From: Lachnospiraceae bacterium
GTDB lineage: Bacteria; Bacillota; Clostridia; Lachnospirales; Lachnospiraceae
Length of the DNA stretch: 44,667 bases
Assembly (NCBI GenBank): GCA_014804265.1
Contig: JAAVAC010000039.1
Coordinates: 1 to 44,667 of the forward strand
Direction: 5' to 3'
In this document: positions 35,286-44,413 of the stretch, in pieces
How positions within the stretch are numbered: the stretch's first letter is position 1
Layout: each line of letters begins with the position of its first letter
Made by a program: the position numbers and the translations under genes
The notes under the pieces: model-generated
Databases searched by the model: none
Seen by the model: the letters and a program-made list of their open reading frames with translations, nothing else
What the model was told of the DNA's origin: nothing

Positions 35286-36773
35286 ATGGAAAATCAAGTA
35301 TATGAAACCCCGGTGCCTGAACAGAAACCGAAAAAGAAAAAGAAAAAAGGAAAATGGAAATGGTTCATAATAGGAGGCATTGCAGTGGTCGTAATCGGCC
35401 TTGTGGTAATTTCCAAAATGAGTGCCAACAATATTGTAATGCCTGTTAATGTAACGCAGGCATTAACAGGGGATATTACCCAGACGGTGGAAAGCTCAGG
35501 TATGGTAGCAAGTGAAGAAGAAAAAGTATATTTTTCTGAAGTCAGTGGAAAAGTAAACAGCTTACATGTGACACTTGGGGCAAATGTAAAGGCAGGAGAC
35601 AATGTGGTTTCCTATGATTTGGAGGGTCTGGAGTCAGAGCTGAAAAAGGTGGAGCTGGAAGCAAAGGCAAATAACTATGGGATTGATGCCACGGTAGCAA
35701 GCCTGAATGAATCCCAGAGAAAGTCCAGTGAAGCGGCTGCCAATTATGATGAAGCAGTAAAATATGTAGCTCATTACAGTGATTGTGTGGGGCAGATTAA
35801 CGAACAGCTGTCAAAAGCAAATGGATTATCCGGACAGGAAGCAGCCCTGCAGGCGGAAATTACCGAACTGGAAGCAAAGCTTGCGGCAAAGCCGGGAAGT
35901 GAAAAGACAGAAAAAAAGCTGGAAGAAAAGAAAAAAGAACTAAAAAGCATAAAAAAAGAGCTGGAAAAATATAATGTGACCGAGCTGCAGTCTGCTCTGG
36001 AAGTATGTTCCGGGGATCTGGCAGAATATAAGGCGCAAAAAGCACAATATGAGGCAGCGAAAGAAGCGGATCCAAGCCTGGGAAGCCAGAAGGCCCAGCA
36101 GTCCGCTTTAAAGGAAGTTTCCCAATTGACCACAGAAACAGCCCGCAAGAATTTTAGAAAAGCCCAGGACGGAGTTGTCATAGATTTTAATGGAATTATT
36201 TCTAAGATAGAGGTGACAGAGGGACAGACCGTAACAGAGGGAACCCCTTTATTTACCTTAGAGAGCATGGAAAAAGTAAAGGCCACCATTTCTGTTTCCA
36301 AGTATGATTTAGAGAAGATTGCCATTGGACAGAAAGCCAGGGTTACGATCAATGGACAGGAATATGAAGGTACGCTGTCGGCAATCAATAGAATAGCACA
36401 AGCAAACCAGTCCGGCACTCCAATGGTCAATGCGGATATCCATATTGAAAATCCGGATGATAATATTTTCCTGGGAGTAGAAGCGAAAGTCAGCCTTGAA
36501 ACGGCAAAAAAAGAAAAAGCATTGTTGATTCCAGTGGAATGCGTAAATTCAGACATGAGTGGCGATTTCTGCTGGGCGGTGGTAAATGGTATAGTAACCC
36601 GCAAAGATATAGAAACCGGTATCTCCACAGATACTTATATGGAAGTATTAAGCGGATTGGAAGAGGGAGACCAAGTAGTAACGGATATGACGGTTGCCTT
36701 AGAAGAAGGCATGGAAGTCATGCCGATTGAAGGGACAGCGGAAGAAGCCAGTATGACACCGGCTGCTGAATAA
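35286..36773 (+). CDS. Efflux adaptor (HlyD/MacA-like membrane fusion protein)
   Basis: ATG 35286 lies 6 bases after GAGGAG (35274-35279). The 495-residue protein has a Lys-rich cytosolic start (KPKKKKKKGKWKW), one transmembrane helix (FIIGGIAVVVIGLVVI), then a biotinyl-lipoyl-like first half (KVNSLHVTLGANVKAGDNVV). A long coiled coil follows (~residues 115-290, LQAEITELEAKLAAK, KLEEKKKELKSIKKELEKY), then the second lipoyl half (GIISKIEVTEGQTVTEGTPL) and beta-barrel domains with LEEGDQVVTDM. It is unusually long in the coiled coil for a Gram-positive adaptor. It links the permease to extracellular substrate. Confidence 0.87.
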   Translation: MENQVYETPVPEQKPKKKKKKGKWKWFIIGGIAVVVIGLVVISKMSANNIVMPVNVTQALTGDITQTVESSGMVASEEEKVYFSEVSGKVNSLHVTLGANVKAGDNVVSYDLEGLESELKKVELEAKANNYGIDATVASLNESQRKSSEAAANYDEAVKYVAHYSDCVGQINEQLSKANGLSGQEAALQAEITELEAKLAAKPGSEKTEKKLEEKKKELKSIKKELEKYNVTELQSALEVCSGDLAEYKAQKAQYEAAKEADPSLGSQKAQQSALKEVSQLTTETARKNFRKAQDGVVIDFNGIISKIEVTEGQTVTEGTPLFTLESMEKVKATISVSKYDLEKIAIGQKARVTINGQEYEGTLSAINRIAQANQSGTPMVNADIHIENPDDNIFLGVEAKVSLETAKKEKALLIPVECVNSDMSGDFCWAVVNGIVTRKDIETGISTDTYMEVLSGLEEGDQVVTDMTVALEEGMEVMPIEGTAEEASMTPAAE

Positions 36774-36787
36774 TTGGAGGAAGCTAC

Positions 36788-38011
36788 ATGGCACAGTTAT
36801 TTGAAAACATAAAAATGGCTCTTATGAATATTAAGAGCAATAAAGGTCGCTCCATCCTTACCATGCTTGGTATTATTATCGGTATTTCTTCTGTTATCAT
36901 GATCATATCTATCGGTAATGGAATAAAAAGTCAGGTAAATGATGAATTGAACAGTTTTGCCGGTGGACAGCTCTTTATTATGGGGAATGAATTAGAGGAT
37001 GGATCCCAAGTGTATTTTTCTTTAGATGATTTTGAGGCAGTCCTGGAAAAAATCCCCCATGTAAAAGGGGCTACGCCAAATTATGGTGCATCTGGAACAG
37101 CTTTTGGGAAGAAAGGGGAATTTGATGCCCGGATTTCAGCAGGTACAGTTGGACTGGAATATATTTCCAACGATCCCCTTGTAAAAGGAAGATACTTTAC
37201 GGAAGCGGATTGTGAAAATTCCAATGCGGTCTGTATTATGCGGGAGAGCGGCGCAAGGACCATGTTCGGTACAACAGATGTGGTTGGAAAAAACTTTGAA
37301 CTTAGCATGTATGGAGCCAGTATCGAAATGACGATTATTGGGATTCGTGCGGATAATGCCTCAGCATTGCTTGGGGGGATGATGAGCTACGGAAATGATG
37401 TTGTGGAGCTGGAAATGCCAATTAACACATTTTGCAATAAATTAAATTATTATATGGATGATTTCTATGGCTTTTATATTATATCGGAAGGCCCGGAATA
37501 TGCGAATGATGTGGCTTCGGCAGCTATTCGTCTTATGGAGAACAGGCATAATGTGAGGGGTCAAAATGCTATTTATATGGAAAACTTTAACGATTCATTA
37601 TCTGAAATTAATTCCGTTTTAAGCTACATAACCGTTTTTGTAGTGTTTGTAGCGGCAATCTCTCTGCTGGTAGGCGGAATCGGCGTTATGAATATCATGC
37701 TTGTGTCGGTAACGGAGCGGACAAGGGAAATCGGCATTCGAAAAGCCCTTGGTGCCAGAACCGGTTCCATCCTGCTTCAGTTTCTATCGGAATCCGCCAT
37801 TATCACCCTGATTGGAGGCATTATTGGCATTACCCTGGGAATTGCCGGGGCCATGCTGGTGTGCGGTCTTATTGGCTTTTCCGCACAGGTGCTTCCAAGC
37901 ACGGTCATCATAGCCTCCCTGTTCTCTTCGGCAGTAGGAATCTTCTTCGGAATTTATCCGGCAAAGAGGGCAGCTAAGCTAAGTCCAATCGAAGCCCTCC
38001 GTCATGAATAA
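36788..38011 (+). CDS. MacB-like/FtsX-type ABC transporter permease
   Basis: ATG 36788 follows TTGGAGGAAG. The 407-residue protein begins FENIKMALMNIKSNKGRSIL then TMLGIIIGISSVIMI, the typical MacB_PCD start with one membrane helix. A large extracellular domain follows (~50-280), then three C-terminal helices within a FtsX domain: VGGIGVMNIMLVSVTERTRE, IGIRKALGARTGSILLQFL, and the end YPAKRAAKLSPIEALRHE. With the ATPase and adaptor it makes a complete MacAB-like export system. Relatives export peptides or antimicrobials; the substrate here is unknown. Confidence 0.92.
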   Translation: MAQLFENIKMALMNIKSNKGRSILTMLGIIIGISSVIMIISIGNGIKSQVNDELNSFAGGQLFIMGNELEDGSQVYFSLDDFEAVLEKIPHVKGATPNYGASGTAFGKKGEFDARISAGTVGLEYISNDPLVKGRYFTEADCENSNAVCIMRESGARTMFGTTDVVGKNFELSMYGASIEMTIIGIRADNASALLGGMMSYGNDVVELEMPINTFCNKLNYYMDDFYGFYIISEGPEYANDVASAAIRLMENRHNVRGQNAIYMENFNDSLSEINSVLSYITVFVVFVAAISLLVGGIGVMNIMLVSVTERTREIGIRKALGARTGSILLQFLSESAIITLIGGIIGITLGIAGAMLVCGLIGFSAQVLPSTVIIASLFSSAVGIFFGIYPAKRAAKLSPIEALRHE

Positions 38012-38113
38012 GTTTGTTGTTTCTTTACAGTCGAACCTTTGTTGATAAGTATTGCCTGTTTCTTTAACACATCGCCCCCTTTCCCAAGAGTCAGACGGCT
38101 TTTTCGATACACA

Positions 38114-38261
38114 GTGGGAGCCGGCATAGCATAGGATAGTCTTCTGGGCCTTGGCAAAGTCGCCGGTCCTTACGCACCGTATTTTGGCGCGTTAGTACCG
38201 CTGCGTCTTTGCAGAGCGAAAGCGTGCCCAGAAGACTATCCTATGCTATGCCGGCTCCCAC
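38114..38261. repeat. 148-bp palindromic element with perfect 36-bp inverted arms
   Basis: Bases 38114-38149 are the exact reverse complement of 38226-38261, with a 76-base centre that contains smaller complementary parts (GCAAAG/CTTTGC, CGGT/ACCG). It has no reading frame of note. Bases 38213-38226 and neighbours recur, inverted, at 30584. It sits 103 bases after the permease gene and may also fold as a transcript-end structure. The centre is more GC-rich than its surroundings. The rest of the 386-base gap holds only the promoter of the next gene. Confidence 0.88.
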
Positions 38262-38321
38262 GTCCGTCCATCCAAATCCCCTCCCCCTCCTCTGCCAAAA
38301 CCAAAAATAAAAAAACTTCCC

Positions 38322-38351
38322 TTGCGCTTTTCCCAATAACAAGTATATAAT
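38322..38351 (+). promoter_or_regulatory. Promoter of the YcxB-tsaE-tsaB-rimI group
   Basis: TTGCGC (38322-38327) and TATAAT (38346-38351), 18-base spacer, 46 bases before the ATG at 38398. Confidence 0.55.
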
Positions 38352-38397
38352 AGGTTGAAATCATTTTTAGTTGTAGCGAAAGGAGCTGCTCATCTTT

Positions 38398-38895
38398 ATG
38401 GCAGACGAAAAGGAAGTTTTACTTGAACTGGATGTGCAGATGACCACAGGCATTTTGTATGATTATCTGCTTAAGCACACTTACTCGGGATTACAGGGGA
38501 TTCTGGCAACGGTAGTAGGATGTCTTTTGATTATGAATTTTGTGGCAGGCAGCAGTGTGGTATATCTGATTGCTGGAATTGTGGTAATTGTATATATTCC
38601 GGGCAGCCTTTATTTAAGTGCCAAGCGCCAGATGCTTTTGACAGAGGCATTTAAGAAGCCGCTTCATTATTGTTTTTATGAAGAAGGAATTGAGGTTTCC
38701 CAGGATGAGGTTGTAGAACTGCAACAGTGGGAGGCTATGCAGAAGGCAGTTTCTACCGGGAAAAGCATTATTGTCTATACTTCCAAAGTGAAAGCTGCTA
38801 TTTTTCCGAGAAAGGACATGGGGGAACAGACCATCAGGGCAATCGAGATCATTTCCACCCATATGTCTCCGGATAAGGTAAAGATTAAACAATAA
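38398..38895 (+). CDS. YcxB-like membrane protein
   Basis: The 165-residue protein has two adjacent hydrophobic helices (GLQGILATVVGCLLIMNFV and VVYLIAGIVVIVYIPGSLYL), then a soluble C-terminal domain with YCFYEEGIEVSQDEVVELQQ and IIVYTSKVKAAIFPRKDM. This fits the YcxB-like domain layout (two helices, then a PH-like beta domain ending in an FPRK-type motif). Function unknown. AAGGAG lies 12 bases upstream of ATG 38398, a slightly long spacing. tsaE begins 42 bases after its stop, so it probably leads that operon. Confidence 0.68.
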   Translation: MADEKEVLLELDVQMTTGILYDYLLKHTYSGLQGILATVVGCLLIMNFVAGSSVVYLIAGIVVIVYIPGSLYLSAKRQMLLTEAFKKPLHYCFYEEGIEVSQDEVVELQQWEAMQKAVSTGKSIIVYTSKVKAAIFPRKDMGEQTIRAIEIISTHMSPDKVKIKQ

Positions 38896-38937
38896 TTCCC
38901 ATATAGAAGAACAGATAGTCAGGCAGCGGAGAAAGAA

Positions 38938-39393
38938 ATGAAATCAAAAGAAATAATGGAGAGCTTCAGCGAAGAAGAGACCTTCCAGTTTGGAATGCGG
39001 ATAGGGGAAAGTGCAAAGGAAAAGGATGTATTTGCACTTTTAGGAGATTTAGGAGTGGGAAAGACCGTTTTTATTAAAGGAGTGGCTGCTGGTCTTGGGA
39101 TTAAGGAACCCGTAAATAGTCCTACTTTTACCATTGTTCAGGTGTATGAAGGCGGGAGGCTTCCCTTTTACCACTTTGACGTATATCGTATTGGTGATGT
39201 GGAAGAGATGGATGAAATCGGATATGAAGATTGTTTTTATGGGACAGGTGTTTCCTTTGTGGAATGGGCAAATCTAATCGAAGAAATTATGCCAGAGTAT
39301 ACCACGTGGATTACCATGGAAAAGGATTTGAAAAAAGGATTTGATTATCGGAGAATCACGATTGAAAAGGAACGGGAGAGCGGCAGGCCATGA
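38938..39393 (+). CDS. tsaE: tRNA t6A synthesis ATPase TsaE
   Basis: The 151-residue protein has the P-loop LLGDLGVGKTVF (~34-45), the NSPTFTIVQVYEG block and FYHFDVYR, followed by the FVEWA motif, all TsaE hallmarks. TsaE hydrolyses ATP to cycle the TsaBD complex during threonylcarbamoyladenosine (t6A) modification of A37 in ANN-decoding tRNAs. A GGAGAAAG site precedes ATG 38938. Its stop overlaps the tsaB start (ATGA, 39390-39393). Confidence 0.96.
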   Translation: MKSKEIMESFSEEETFQFGMRIGESAKEKDVFALLGDLGVGKTVFIKGVAAGLGIKEPVNSPTFTIVQVYEGGRLPFYHFDVYRIGDVEEMDEIGYEDCFYGTGVSFVEWANLIEEIMPEYTTWITMEKDLKKGFDYRRITIEKERESGRP

Positions 39394-40112
39394 AAATATT
39401 AGCATTAGACAGTTCGGGTTTGGTGGCGGGCGTGGCAGTTATTCAGGATGAAATCATGCTGGCTTCCTATACCATTAATTATAAAAAGACACATTCCCAG
39501 ACACTGCTTCCCATGTTGGAGGAGCTTAGCAAAATGATAGAGCTGGACATGGAAACAATTGATGCCATTGCGGTAGCGGCGGGGCCAGGTTCCTTTACCG
39601 GACTGCGAATCGGTTCTGCAACGGCAAAGGGGCTGGGACTTGCTTTACATAAACCGATTGTGGAAATCGGAACCGTAGAAGCGATTGCTTATCAATTGTA
39701 TGGAGTGGAGAAAATCATCTGCCCCATGCTGGATGCAAGAAGAAACCAGGTTTATACCGGATTATATACTTTTGAAAGCATGGATGGAAAGTCGGCATTC
39801 AGGACTCTGATGGAACAGTGTGCCGTTTCTGTAGAAGAATTGATAGATAAAGTCAATGAAACAGGAAAACAAGTGATTTTTTTAGGAGACGGTGTTCCGG
39901 TATACGAAGCTGTCATAAAAGAACAGACAAAGGTACCCTATGAGTTTGCTCCGGCTTATTGTAATCGGCAAAATGCAGGTGCTCTGGGTGTTTTGGCATG
40001 TGATTATTTTAAAAAGAAAAAATTTGTTGCCGCAAGTGAACATAAGCCGGAATATCTGCGCATGTCCCAGGCAGAAAGAGAACGGTTGGAAAAGGAAGAA
40101 AAAAAGCAGTGA
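39390..40112 (+). CDS. tsaB: tRNA t6A synthesis protein TsaB
   Basis: The 240-residue ASKHA-fold protein begins MKILALDSSGLVAGVAVI and contains IDAIAVAAGPGSFTGLRIGS, ATAKGLGLALHKPIVEI and CPMLDARRNQVYTGLY, the conserved TsaB blocks. It lacks the metal-binding histidines of TsaD and acts as its scaffold partner. Start and stop both overlap neighbours (tsaE, rimI), which indicates tight translational coupling. Confidence 0.96.
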   Translation: MKILALDSSGLVAGVAVIQDEIMLASYTINYKKTHSQTLLPMLEELSKMIELDMETIDAIAVAAGPGSFTGLRIGSATAKGLGLALHKPIVEIGTVEAIAYQLYGVEKIICPMLDARRNQVYTGLYTFESMDGKSAFRTLMEQCAVSVEELIDKVNETGKQVIFLGDGVPVYEAVIKEQTKVPYEFAPAYCNRQNAGALGVLACDYFKKKKFVAASEHKPEYLRMSQAERERLEKEEKKQ

Positions 40113-40543
40113 TTATTATAGAAGAATTAGAAGAGAAGGATGTAGAAGCTGTCAGTAAGATAGAGGAAAGAACTTTTTCCATGCCATGGTCAGCAAAGGA
40201 CTTCTTACAGATGATAAAGGATGAAAATGCCCTTTATCTGACTGCAAAGAGTGATGGGATTTTGATAGCATGCTGTGGTGTACGCAATATTTTAGGAGAT
40301 GGCGAGATTACCAATGTAGTGGTAGATGAACCTTATCGGAAAAGAGGAATCGGAAGCCGTATGCTTTCGGAACTTTTAAAAAAAGGAAAGCAAATAGGAA
40401 TAAAAGCGTTTACCCTGGAAGTGCGAAAGAGCAATGAAGCAGCCATCCGCTTGTATGAAAAGGCAGGCTTTGTTACAGAGGGCATTCGTAAGAATTTCTA
40501 TGAAAAGCCTGTGGAAGATGGCCTGATTATGTGGAAGAGATAG
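40109..40543 (+). CDS. rimI: Ribosomal-protein S18-alanine N-acetyltransferase
   Basis: GTG 40109 overlaps the tsaB stop (GTGA). The 144-residue GNAT protein has GDGEITNVVVDEPYRKRGIG, with the R-K-R-G-I-G acetyl-CoA loop, then FTLEVRKSNEAAIRLYEKAG and NFYEKPVEDGLIMWK, typical of RimI. It acetylates the N-terminus of ribosomal protein S18. tsaB-rimI-tsaD grouping is common in Firmicutes, and it supports the call over other GNAT proteins. Confidence 0.92.
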   Translation: MIIIEELEEKDVEAVSKIEERTFSMPWSAKDFLQMIKDENALYLTAKSDGILIACCGVRNILGDGEITNVVVDEPYRKRGIGSRMLSELLKKGKQIGIKAFTLEVRKSNEAAIRLYEKAGFVTEGIRKNFYEKPVEDGLIMWKR

Positions 40544-40614
40544 GAAGTTTCCCTAATAATTACCGCTTGGATTTTTGATTCAGAGTCCTTATACTACATG
40601 TAGGAGAGTAAACA

Positions 40615-40652
40615 TTGCACAAGGTGCAAGAAAAATTTTCACATGAAAATTT
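40615..40652 (+). other. Two consecutive small hairpins upstream of the CxxC protein gene
   Basis: TTGCAC-AAG-GTGCAA (40615-40629) and AAATTTTC-ACAT-GAAAATTT (40633-40652) are both perfect inverted repeats, ending 12 bases before AGGAGG. There is no T-run, so a leader or mRNA-stability role fits better than termination. Confidence 0.5.
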
Positions 40653-40676
40653 AAGAACTACATTAGGAGGAATAGA

Positions 40677-40919
40677 ATGCGGCAATATAATGAGGAAAAC
40701 AAATTAAAAAAAGTGATTTGCAATCAGTGCAGAAAAGTATTAAAGGTAGAAGACGGCATTTTAAAGGAAGGACATTTTGAAGGAAAGCAGACATTTGGGT
40801 ATTTTTCAGATAAGGATGGAATGACCCATAAGTTTGATTTATGTGAAGAATGTTATAATAAGCTTATTCAAAATTTTCAAATGCCGGTAGAAGAAATAGA
40901 GGAAAAGGAAATTTTTTAA
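40677..40919 (+). CDS. Small CxxC/CxxC putative zinc-binding protein
   Basis: ATG 40677 lies 6 bases after a perfect AGGAGG. The 80-residue protein has CNQC (15-18) and CEEC (56-59) in KKVICNQCRKVLKVEDG and KFDLCEECYNKLI, a likely single zinc-ribbon site, and an acidic tail. I do not recognise a family with certainty. It is directly followed by rnz (stop 40919, next ATG 40920), so the two are coupled. Confidence 0.7.
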   Translation: MRQYNEENKLKKVICNQCRKVLKVEDGILKEGHFEGKQTFGYFSDKDGMTHKFDLCEECYNKLIQNFQMPVEEIEEKEIF

Positions 40920-41831
40920 ATGCTTGATATTTGTTTACTTGGAACCGGAGGCATGATGCCTTTGCCATACAGGTGGCTCACGTCCCTTATGACCAGATAT
41001 AATGGAAGCAGTATTTTGATTGACTGTGGGGAAGGTACACAGATTGCCATGAAGGAAAAAGGATGGAGTCCGAAGCCCATTGATGTAATCTGTTTTACCC
41101 ACTATCATGCAGACCATATCAGTGGTCTGCCGGGAATGCTGCTTACGATGGGGAATGCAGAAAGGACGGAGCCACTTGTCCTGATAGGACCAAGAGGGCT
41201 GGAAAGAGTCGTAGGTGCATTAAGAGTGATTGCACCGGAGCTTCCTTTTGAAATCCAATATATGGAGATTACGGAAAGGGAGCAGAGTTTTCAGTTTGAA
41301 GGTTATCGTATCGAGGCTTTTCGAGTGAACCATAATGTGATATGCTATGGATATAGCATTGTAATCGACAGGGTGGGAAAGTTTGACGTGGAAAAGGCAA
41401 AAAGCCTTGGAATTGATATGCGGTATTGGAATCCTCTGCAAAAAGGGCAGACCATAGAAGCGGATGGAAAAACCTACACACCGGACATGGTGCTTGGGGC
41501 GCCAAGAAAAGGCTTAAAGGTAACCTATTGTACGGATACACGTCCTGCACAGTTGATTGAGGAAAATGCAAGGGGGGCGGATCTTTTTATTTGCGAAGGT
41601 ATGTATGGGGAGCCGGACAAACAACAGAAGGCAAAAGAATATAAGCATATGACCTTTTATGAAGCGGCTGCTTTGGCCAAGGCTGCAGGAGTACCGGAGC
41701 TTTGGCTGACGCATTTTAGTCCGTCTCTTACAAGGCCGGAGGAATACATGGCCGATGTGCGGAAAATTTTTCCAAATGCCCATGCTGCAAAGGATGGAAA
41801 GACAGTGGAACTTGATTTTGAAAAAGAGTAA
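40920..41831 (+). CDS. rnz: Ribonuclease Z
   Basis: The 303-residue metallo-beta-lactamase-fold protein has FTHYHADH (59-66) as its main zinc motif, an N-terminal LGTGGMMPLPYRWLTS, ILIDCGEGTQ, FRVNHNVICYGY, YCTDTRPAQLIEENARGADL, CEGMYGE and ELWLTHFSPSLTRPEEY. These support RNase Z, which trims tRNA 3' trailers. The two tRNA-Ser genes at the window end lack encoded CCA and would be substrates in this organism. A ribosome site AAAAGGA is weak, so coupling with the preceding gene is likely. Confidence 0.93.
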   Translation: MLDICLLGTGGMMPLPYRWLTSLMTRYNGSSILIDCGEGTQIAMKEKGWSPKPIDVICFTHYHADHISGLPGMLLTMGNAERTEPLVLIGPRGLERVVGALRVIAPELPFEIQYMEITEREQSFQFEGYRIEAFRVNHNVICYGYSIVIDRVGKFDVEKAKSLGIDMRYWNPLQKGQTIEADGKTYTPDMVLGAPRKGLKVTYCTDTRPAQLIEENARGADLFICEGMYGEPDKQQKAKEYKHMTFYEAAALAKAAGVPELWLTHFSPSLTRPEEYMADVRKIFPNAHAAKDGKTVELDFEKE

Positions 41832-41869
41832 TATATAGGAAAAGACAAAATAAGAAAGGGAGGATGAAT

Positions 41870-42448
41870 ATGAAAAGATTTTCAGGGAAAAAAGGATTTA
41901 CCGTATTGATTTTTCTGGCTTGTCTGATGGTAGGATATTATGCGTATCTGTCTAACCATAGTACTTCCAAAGAAGAAAATGATGAAGCGGCAGTTCTGAC
42001 TAAGGTGGAAAAAGTACTTTCAAGGAATCTGGAAACCAATTATCCTCCGACACCAAGAGAAGTGGTAAAATATTTCAGCGAAATATCAGAGTGTTTTTAT
42101 AACGAAGAATATTCGGAAGAAAAGCTGATTGAGCTGGCAGATAAGATCAGGCTGCTTTATGATGATGAGCTTGTGGCAAATCAAACAAAGGATGACTATA
42201 TAACGCAGTTGAAAGAGGATATCGAGGAATTTAAGGGAAATAAACGTACTATTTACAATTATACCCCGTCTTCTTCTATTGATGTGGAGCCTTTTACGGA
42301 AGACGGATATGAATGGGCAAGGCTCTATTGCATTTACAGCATTAAAGAAGGAACCGGAATTAAAAAATCAAATACCCAGTTTTTATTAAGGAAGAATTCA
42401 GAGGGGCATTATAAAATTTATGGCTGGAAGCTGGTAGAAGCAGAATGA
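41870..42448 (+). CDS. Uncharacterised membrane-anchored protein (DUF6715-like)
   Basis: ATG 41870 is 6 bases after GGGAGG; an ATG at 41864 directly abuts that site. The 192-residue product has one N-terminal hydrophobic helix ([19 protein letters not shown]) and an exported, acidic, helical domain with [20 protein letters not shown] and a C-terminal strand part ([18 protein letters not shown]). Proteins of this sort occur next to tsaD in Lachnospiraceae; my DUF6715 label is from memory and tentative. The gene overlaps tsaD by ATGA. Confidence 0.6.
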   Translation: MKRFSGKKGFTVLIFLACLMVGYYAYLSNHSTSKEENDEAAVLTKVEKVLSRNLETNYPPTPREVVKYFSEISECFYNEEYSEEKLIELADKIRLLYDDELVANQTKDDYITQLKEDIEEFKGNKRTIYNYTPSSSIDVEPFTEDGYEWARLYCIYSIKEGTGIKKSNTQFLLRKNSEGHYKIYGWKLVEAE

Positions 42449-43470
42449 TAAAAAAAGATGTATACATTTTGGCAATTGAAAGTTCTTGTGATGAAACTGC
42501 AGCAGCAGTAGTAAAGAATGGAAGAGAAGTGTTGTCCAATGTGATTTTCTCACAAATTGAACTGCATAAGCTTTATGGAGGGGTAGTTCCTGAAATTGCC
42601 TCCCGAAAGCACATTGAAAAAATCAATCAGGTTATCGAAGAGGCGTTGGAAGAGGCGAAAATGACATTGGATGAAATTACGGCAATAGCTGTTACCTACG
42701 GTCCGGGCCTGGTAGGTGCCCTTTTGGTTGGGGTTGCGGAAGCAAAAGCCATTGCCTTTGCAAAAAAGAAGCCTCTCCTTGGAGTACATCATATTGAAGG
42801 ACATATTAGTGCGAATTACATAGAAAACAAACAATTAGAGCCTCCCTTTGCCTGTCTGGTGGTGTCGGGCGGACACACTCATTTGGTGATCGTGAAAGAT
42901 TATGGAGAATATGAGATTGTTGGACGGACCAGAGATGATGCAGCCGGAGAAGCCTTTGACAAGGTGGCAAGAGCCATCGGATTAGGTTATCCGGGAGGAC
43001 CCAAAATCGACAAGCTGTCAAAGGAGGGAAATCCTGATGCCATAGCATTTCCAAGGGCAAAGGTAGAAAATGCAGAATATGATTTCAGCTTCAGCGGTTT
43101 GAAATCAGCTGTACTTAATTATCTAAACTCTTGTGAAATGAAAGGAGAAGAAGTAAATAAGGCGGACGTAGCTGCTTCTTTCCAAAAAGCGGTAATCGAT
43201 GTATTAGTGGAACATGCGCTTCATGCAGTCAAGGAGTATGGATTTACGAAGCTGGCAATTGCAGGGGGCGTTGCTTCTAATTCCTCCTTAAGAGAAAGAT
43301 TTCAAATGGAATGTGATAAAAGAAAGATAGAATTTTATTATCCATCCCCTGTTTTATGTACCGACAATGCAGCTATGATAGGCGCTGCAGCCTATTATGA
43401 GTATATAAAAGGAGCACGAAGCGGATTTGATTTAAATGCGGTGCCAAATCTGAAGCTGGGCGAGCGATAA
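42445..43470 (+). CDS. tsaD: tRNA N6-threonylcarbamoyladenosine transferase TsaD
   Basis: The 341-residue protein begins [16 protein letters not shown] and has the metal-binding HIEGH (116-120) within [54 protein letters not shown] and [14 protein letters not shown], with the late Asp metal ligand in [12 protein letters not shown]. It transfers the threonylcarbamoyl group to A37 of tRNA, working with TsaB and TsaE encoded upstream. Start ATG overlaps the preceding stop. Confidence 0.97.
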   Translation: MIKKDVYILAIESSCDETAAAVVKNGREVLSNVIFSQIELHKLYGGVVPEIASRKHIEKINQVIEEALEEAKMTLDEITAIAVTYGPGLVGALLVGVAEAKAIAFAKKKPLLGVHHIEGHISANYIENKQLEPPFACLVVSGGHTHLVIVKDYGEYEIVGRTRDDAAGEAFDKVARAIGLGYPGGPKIDKLSKEGNPDAIAFPRAKVENAEYDFSFSGLKSAVLNYLNSCEMKGEEVNKADVAASFQKAVIDVLVEHALHAVKEYGFTKLAIAGGVASNSSLRERFQMECDKRKIEFYYPSPVLCTDNAAMIGAAAYYEYIKGARSGFDLNAVPNLKLGER

Positions 43471-43495
43471 TAATTTGTTTGATATTTTAGAAGCC

Positions 43496-43523
43496 TTCCC
43501 CGATTTCGTATCGGGGAATTACT
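43496..43523 (+). terminator. Hairpin terminator after tsaD
   Basis: TTCCCCGAT (43496-43504) and ATCGGGGAA (43510-43518) form a perfect 9-bp stem with a five-base loop, followed by TTACTTTTAGG. The T-tract is weak, so termination may be partial ahead of ispD. Confidence 0.65.
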
Positions 43524-43569
43524 TTTAGGAAAAGGTAAGCATGAATTTTAGTAAAAGAAGGTACGGAAA

Positions 43570-44277
43570 ATGAAAACAACGGCAATTGTACTGGCGGCAG
43601 GACAGGGAAAACGTATGGGAAGCAAGGTGGCGAAACAATATTTGCTTTTGAAGGGAAGACCGGTGCTTTATTATACGTTGAAGGCTTTTGAAGACAGCCT
43701 GATTGATTCTGTCATTCTTGTAACCAAAGAAGGAGAAGAGGAATATTGCAGGAAGGAAATGGTAGAAGCATACGGTTTCCAAAAGGTGACAGCAATTGTT
43801 CCAGGCGGCAGGGAGCGATATCATTCCGTGTTTTTTGGACTAAAAGCGATTTCTCAATATATACCGGAATGTGAATATGTCTTTATCCATGATGGTGCCA
43901 GACCGTTTGTGACAAATGAAATGATTGTACGGGCATACGAGGAAGTAAAACGTTCCAAGGCATGCGTAGTAGGTATGCCGGTAAAAGATACGATAAAAAT
44001 TGCCGATGAAGACGGATATGCAAAGACGACTCCCAAGCGGAGCCGGGTATGGGCGGTGCAGACGCCCCAGGTGTTTTCTTTTTCTTTTATTATGGAAGCT
44101 TATGAACAGCTTATGAAGAATGAAGGCAGTCTGAGAGAAAAAGGAATTGCCATTACAGATGATGCGATGGTGGTAGAAACCTTTACAGAAAAAAAAGTAA
44201 AGCTGGTAGAAGGGTCTTATCAAAATATAAAGATCACTACCCCTGAGGACTTGAAAATAGCGGAAGCTTTTTTGTAG
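43570..44277 (+). CDS. ispD: 2-C-methyl-D-erythritol 4-phosphate cytidylyltransferase
   Basis: The 235-residue protein starts TTAIVLAAGQGKRMGSKVAK, the nucleotide-binding glycine-rich loop of IspD. It also has KQYLLLKGRPVLYYTLKAFE, VIVPGG-like IVPGGRERYHSV, FIHDGARPFVT, KDTIKIAD and AVQTPQVF, ending GSYQNIKITTPEDLKIAEAF. It forms CDP-methylerythritol in the MEP isoprenoid pathway, so this organism uses the MEP route. AAGAAGGT lies upstream of ATG 43570. Confidence 0.95.
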   Translation: MKTTAIVLAAGQGKRMGSKVAKQYLLLKGRPVLYYTLKAFEDSLIDSVILVTKEGEEEYCRKEMVEAYGFQKVTAIVPGGRERYHSVFFGLKAISQYIPECEYVFIHDGARPFVTNEMIVRAYEEVKRSKACVVGMPVKDTIKIADEDGYAKTTPKRSRVWAVQTPQVFSFSFIMEAYEQLMKNEGSLREKGIAITDDAMVVETFTEKKVKLVEGSYQNIKITTPEDLKIAEAFL

Positions 44278-44343
44278 AAAAAAGCGGCTTAGGGGAAAGG
44301 AAAAACGAAAGAATAAGAAAAATGAAAAAGTTGAAAAAATATG

Positions 44344-44372
44344 TTGACACAGAATAGTATATTTGCTAAAAT
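44344..44372 (+). promoter_or_regulatory. tRNA operon promoter
   Basis: TTGACA (44344-44349), 17-base spacer, TAAAAT (44367-44372), with an extended -10 TGC just before. 42 bases upstream of the first tRNA-Ser. Confidence 0.82.
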
Positions 44373-44413
44373 AATCCTTGCGCTGACAAAAAGAAAGTAA
44401 TTTTCAGCGGCAT

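Noticed and set aside
35774-36628. 284-codon minus-strand frame opposite the adaptor gene
   Set aside because: Shadow of the coiled-coil coding region, Ser/Phe-rich without motifs.
38114-38261. Insertion sequence
   Set aside because: No transposase frame fits in 148 bases; at most a non-autonomous element.
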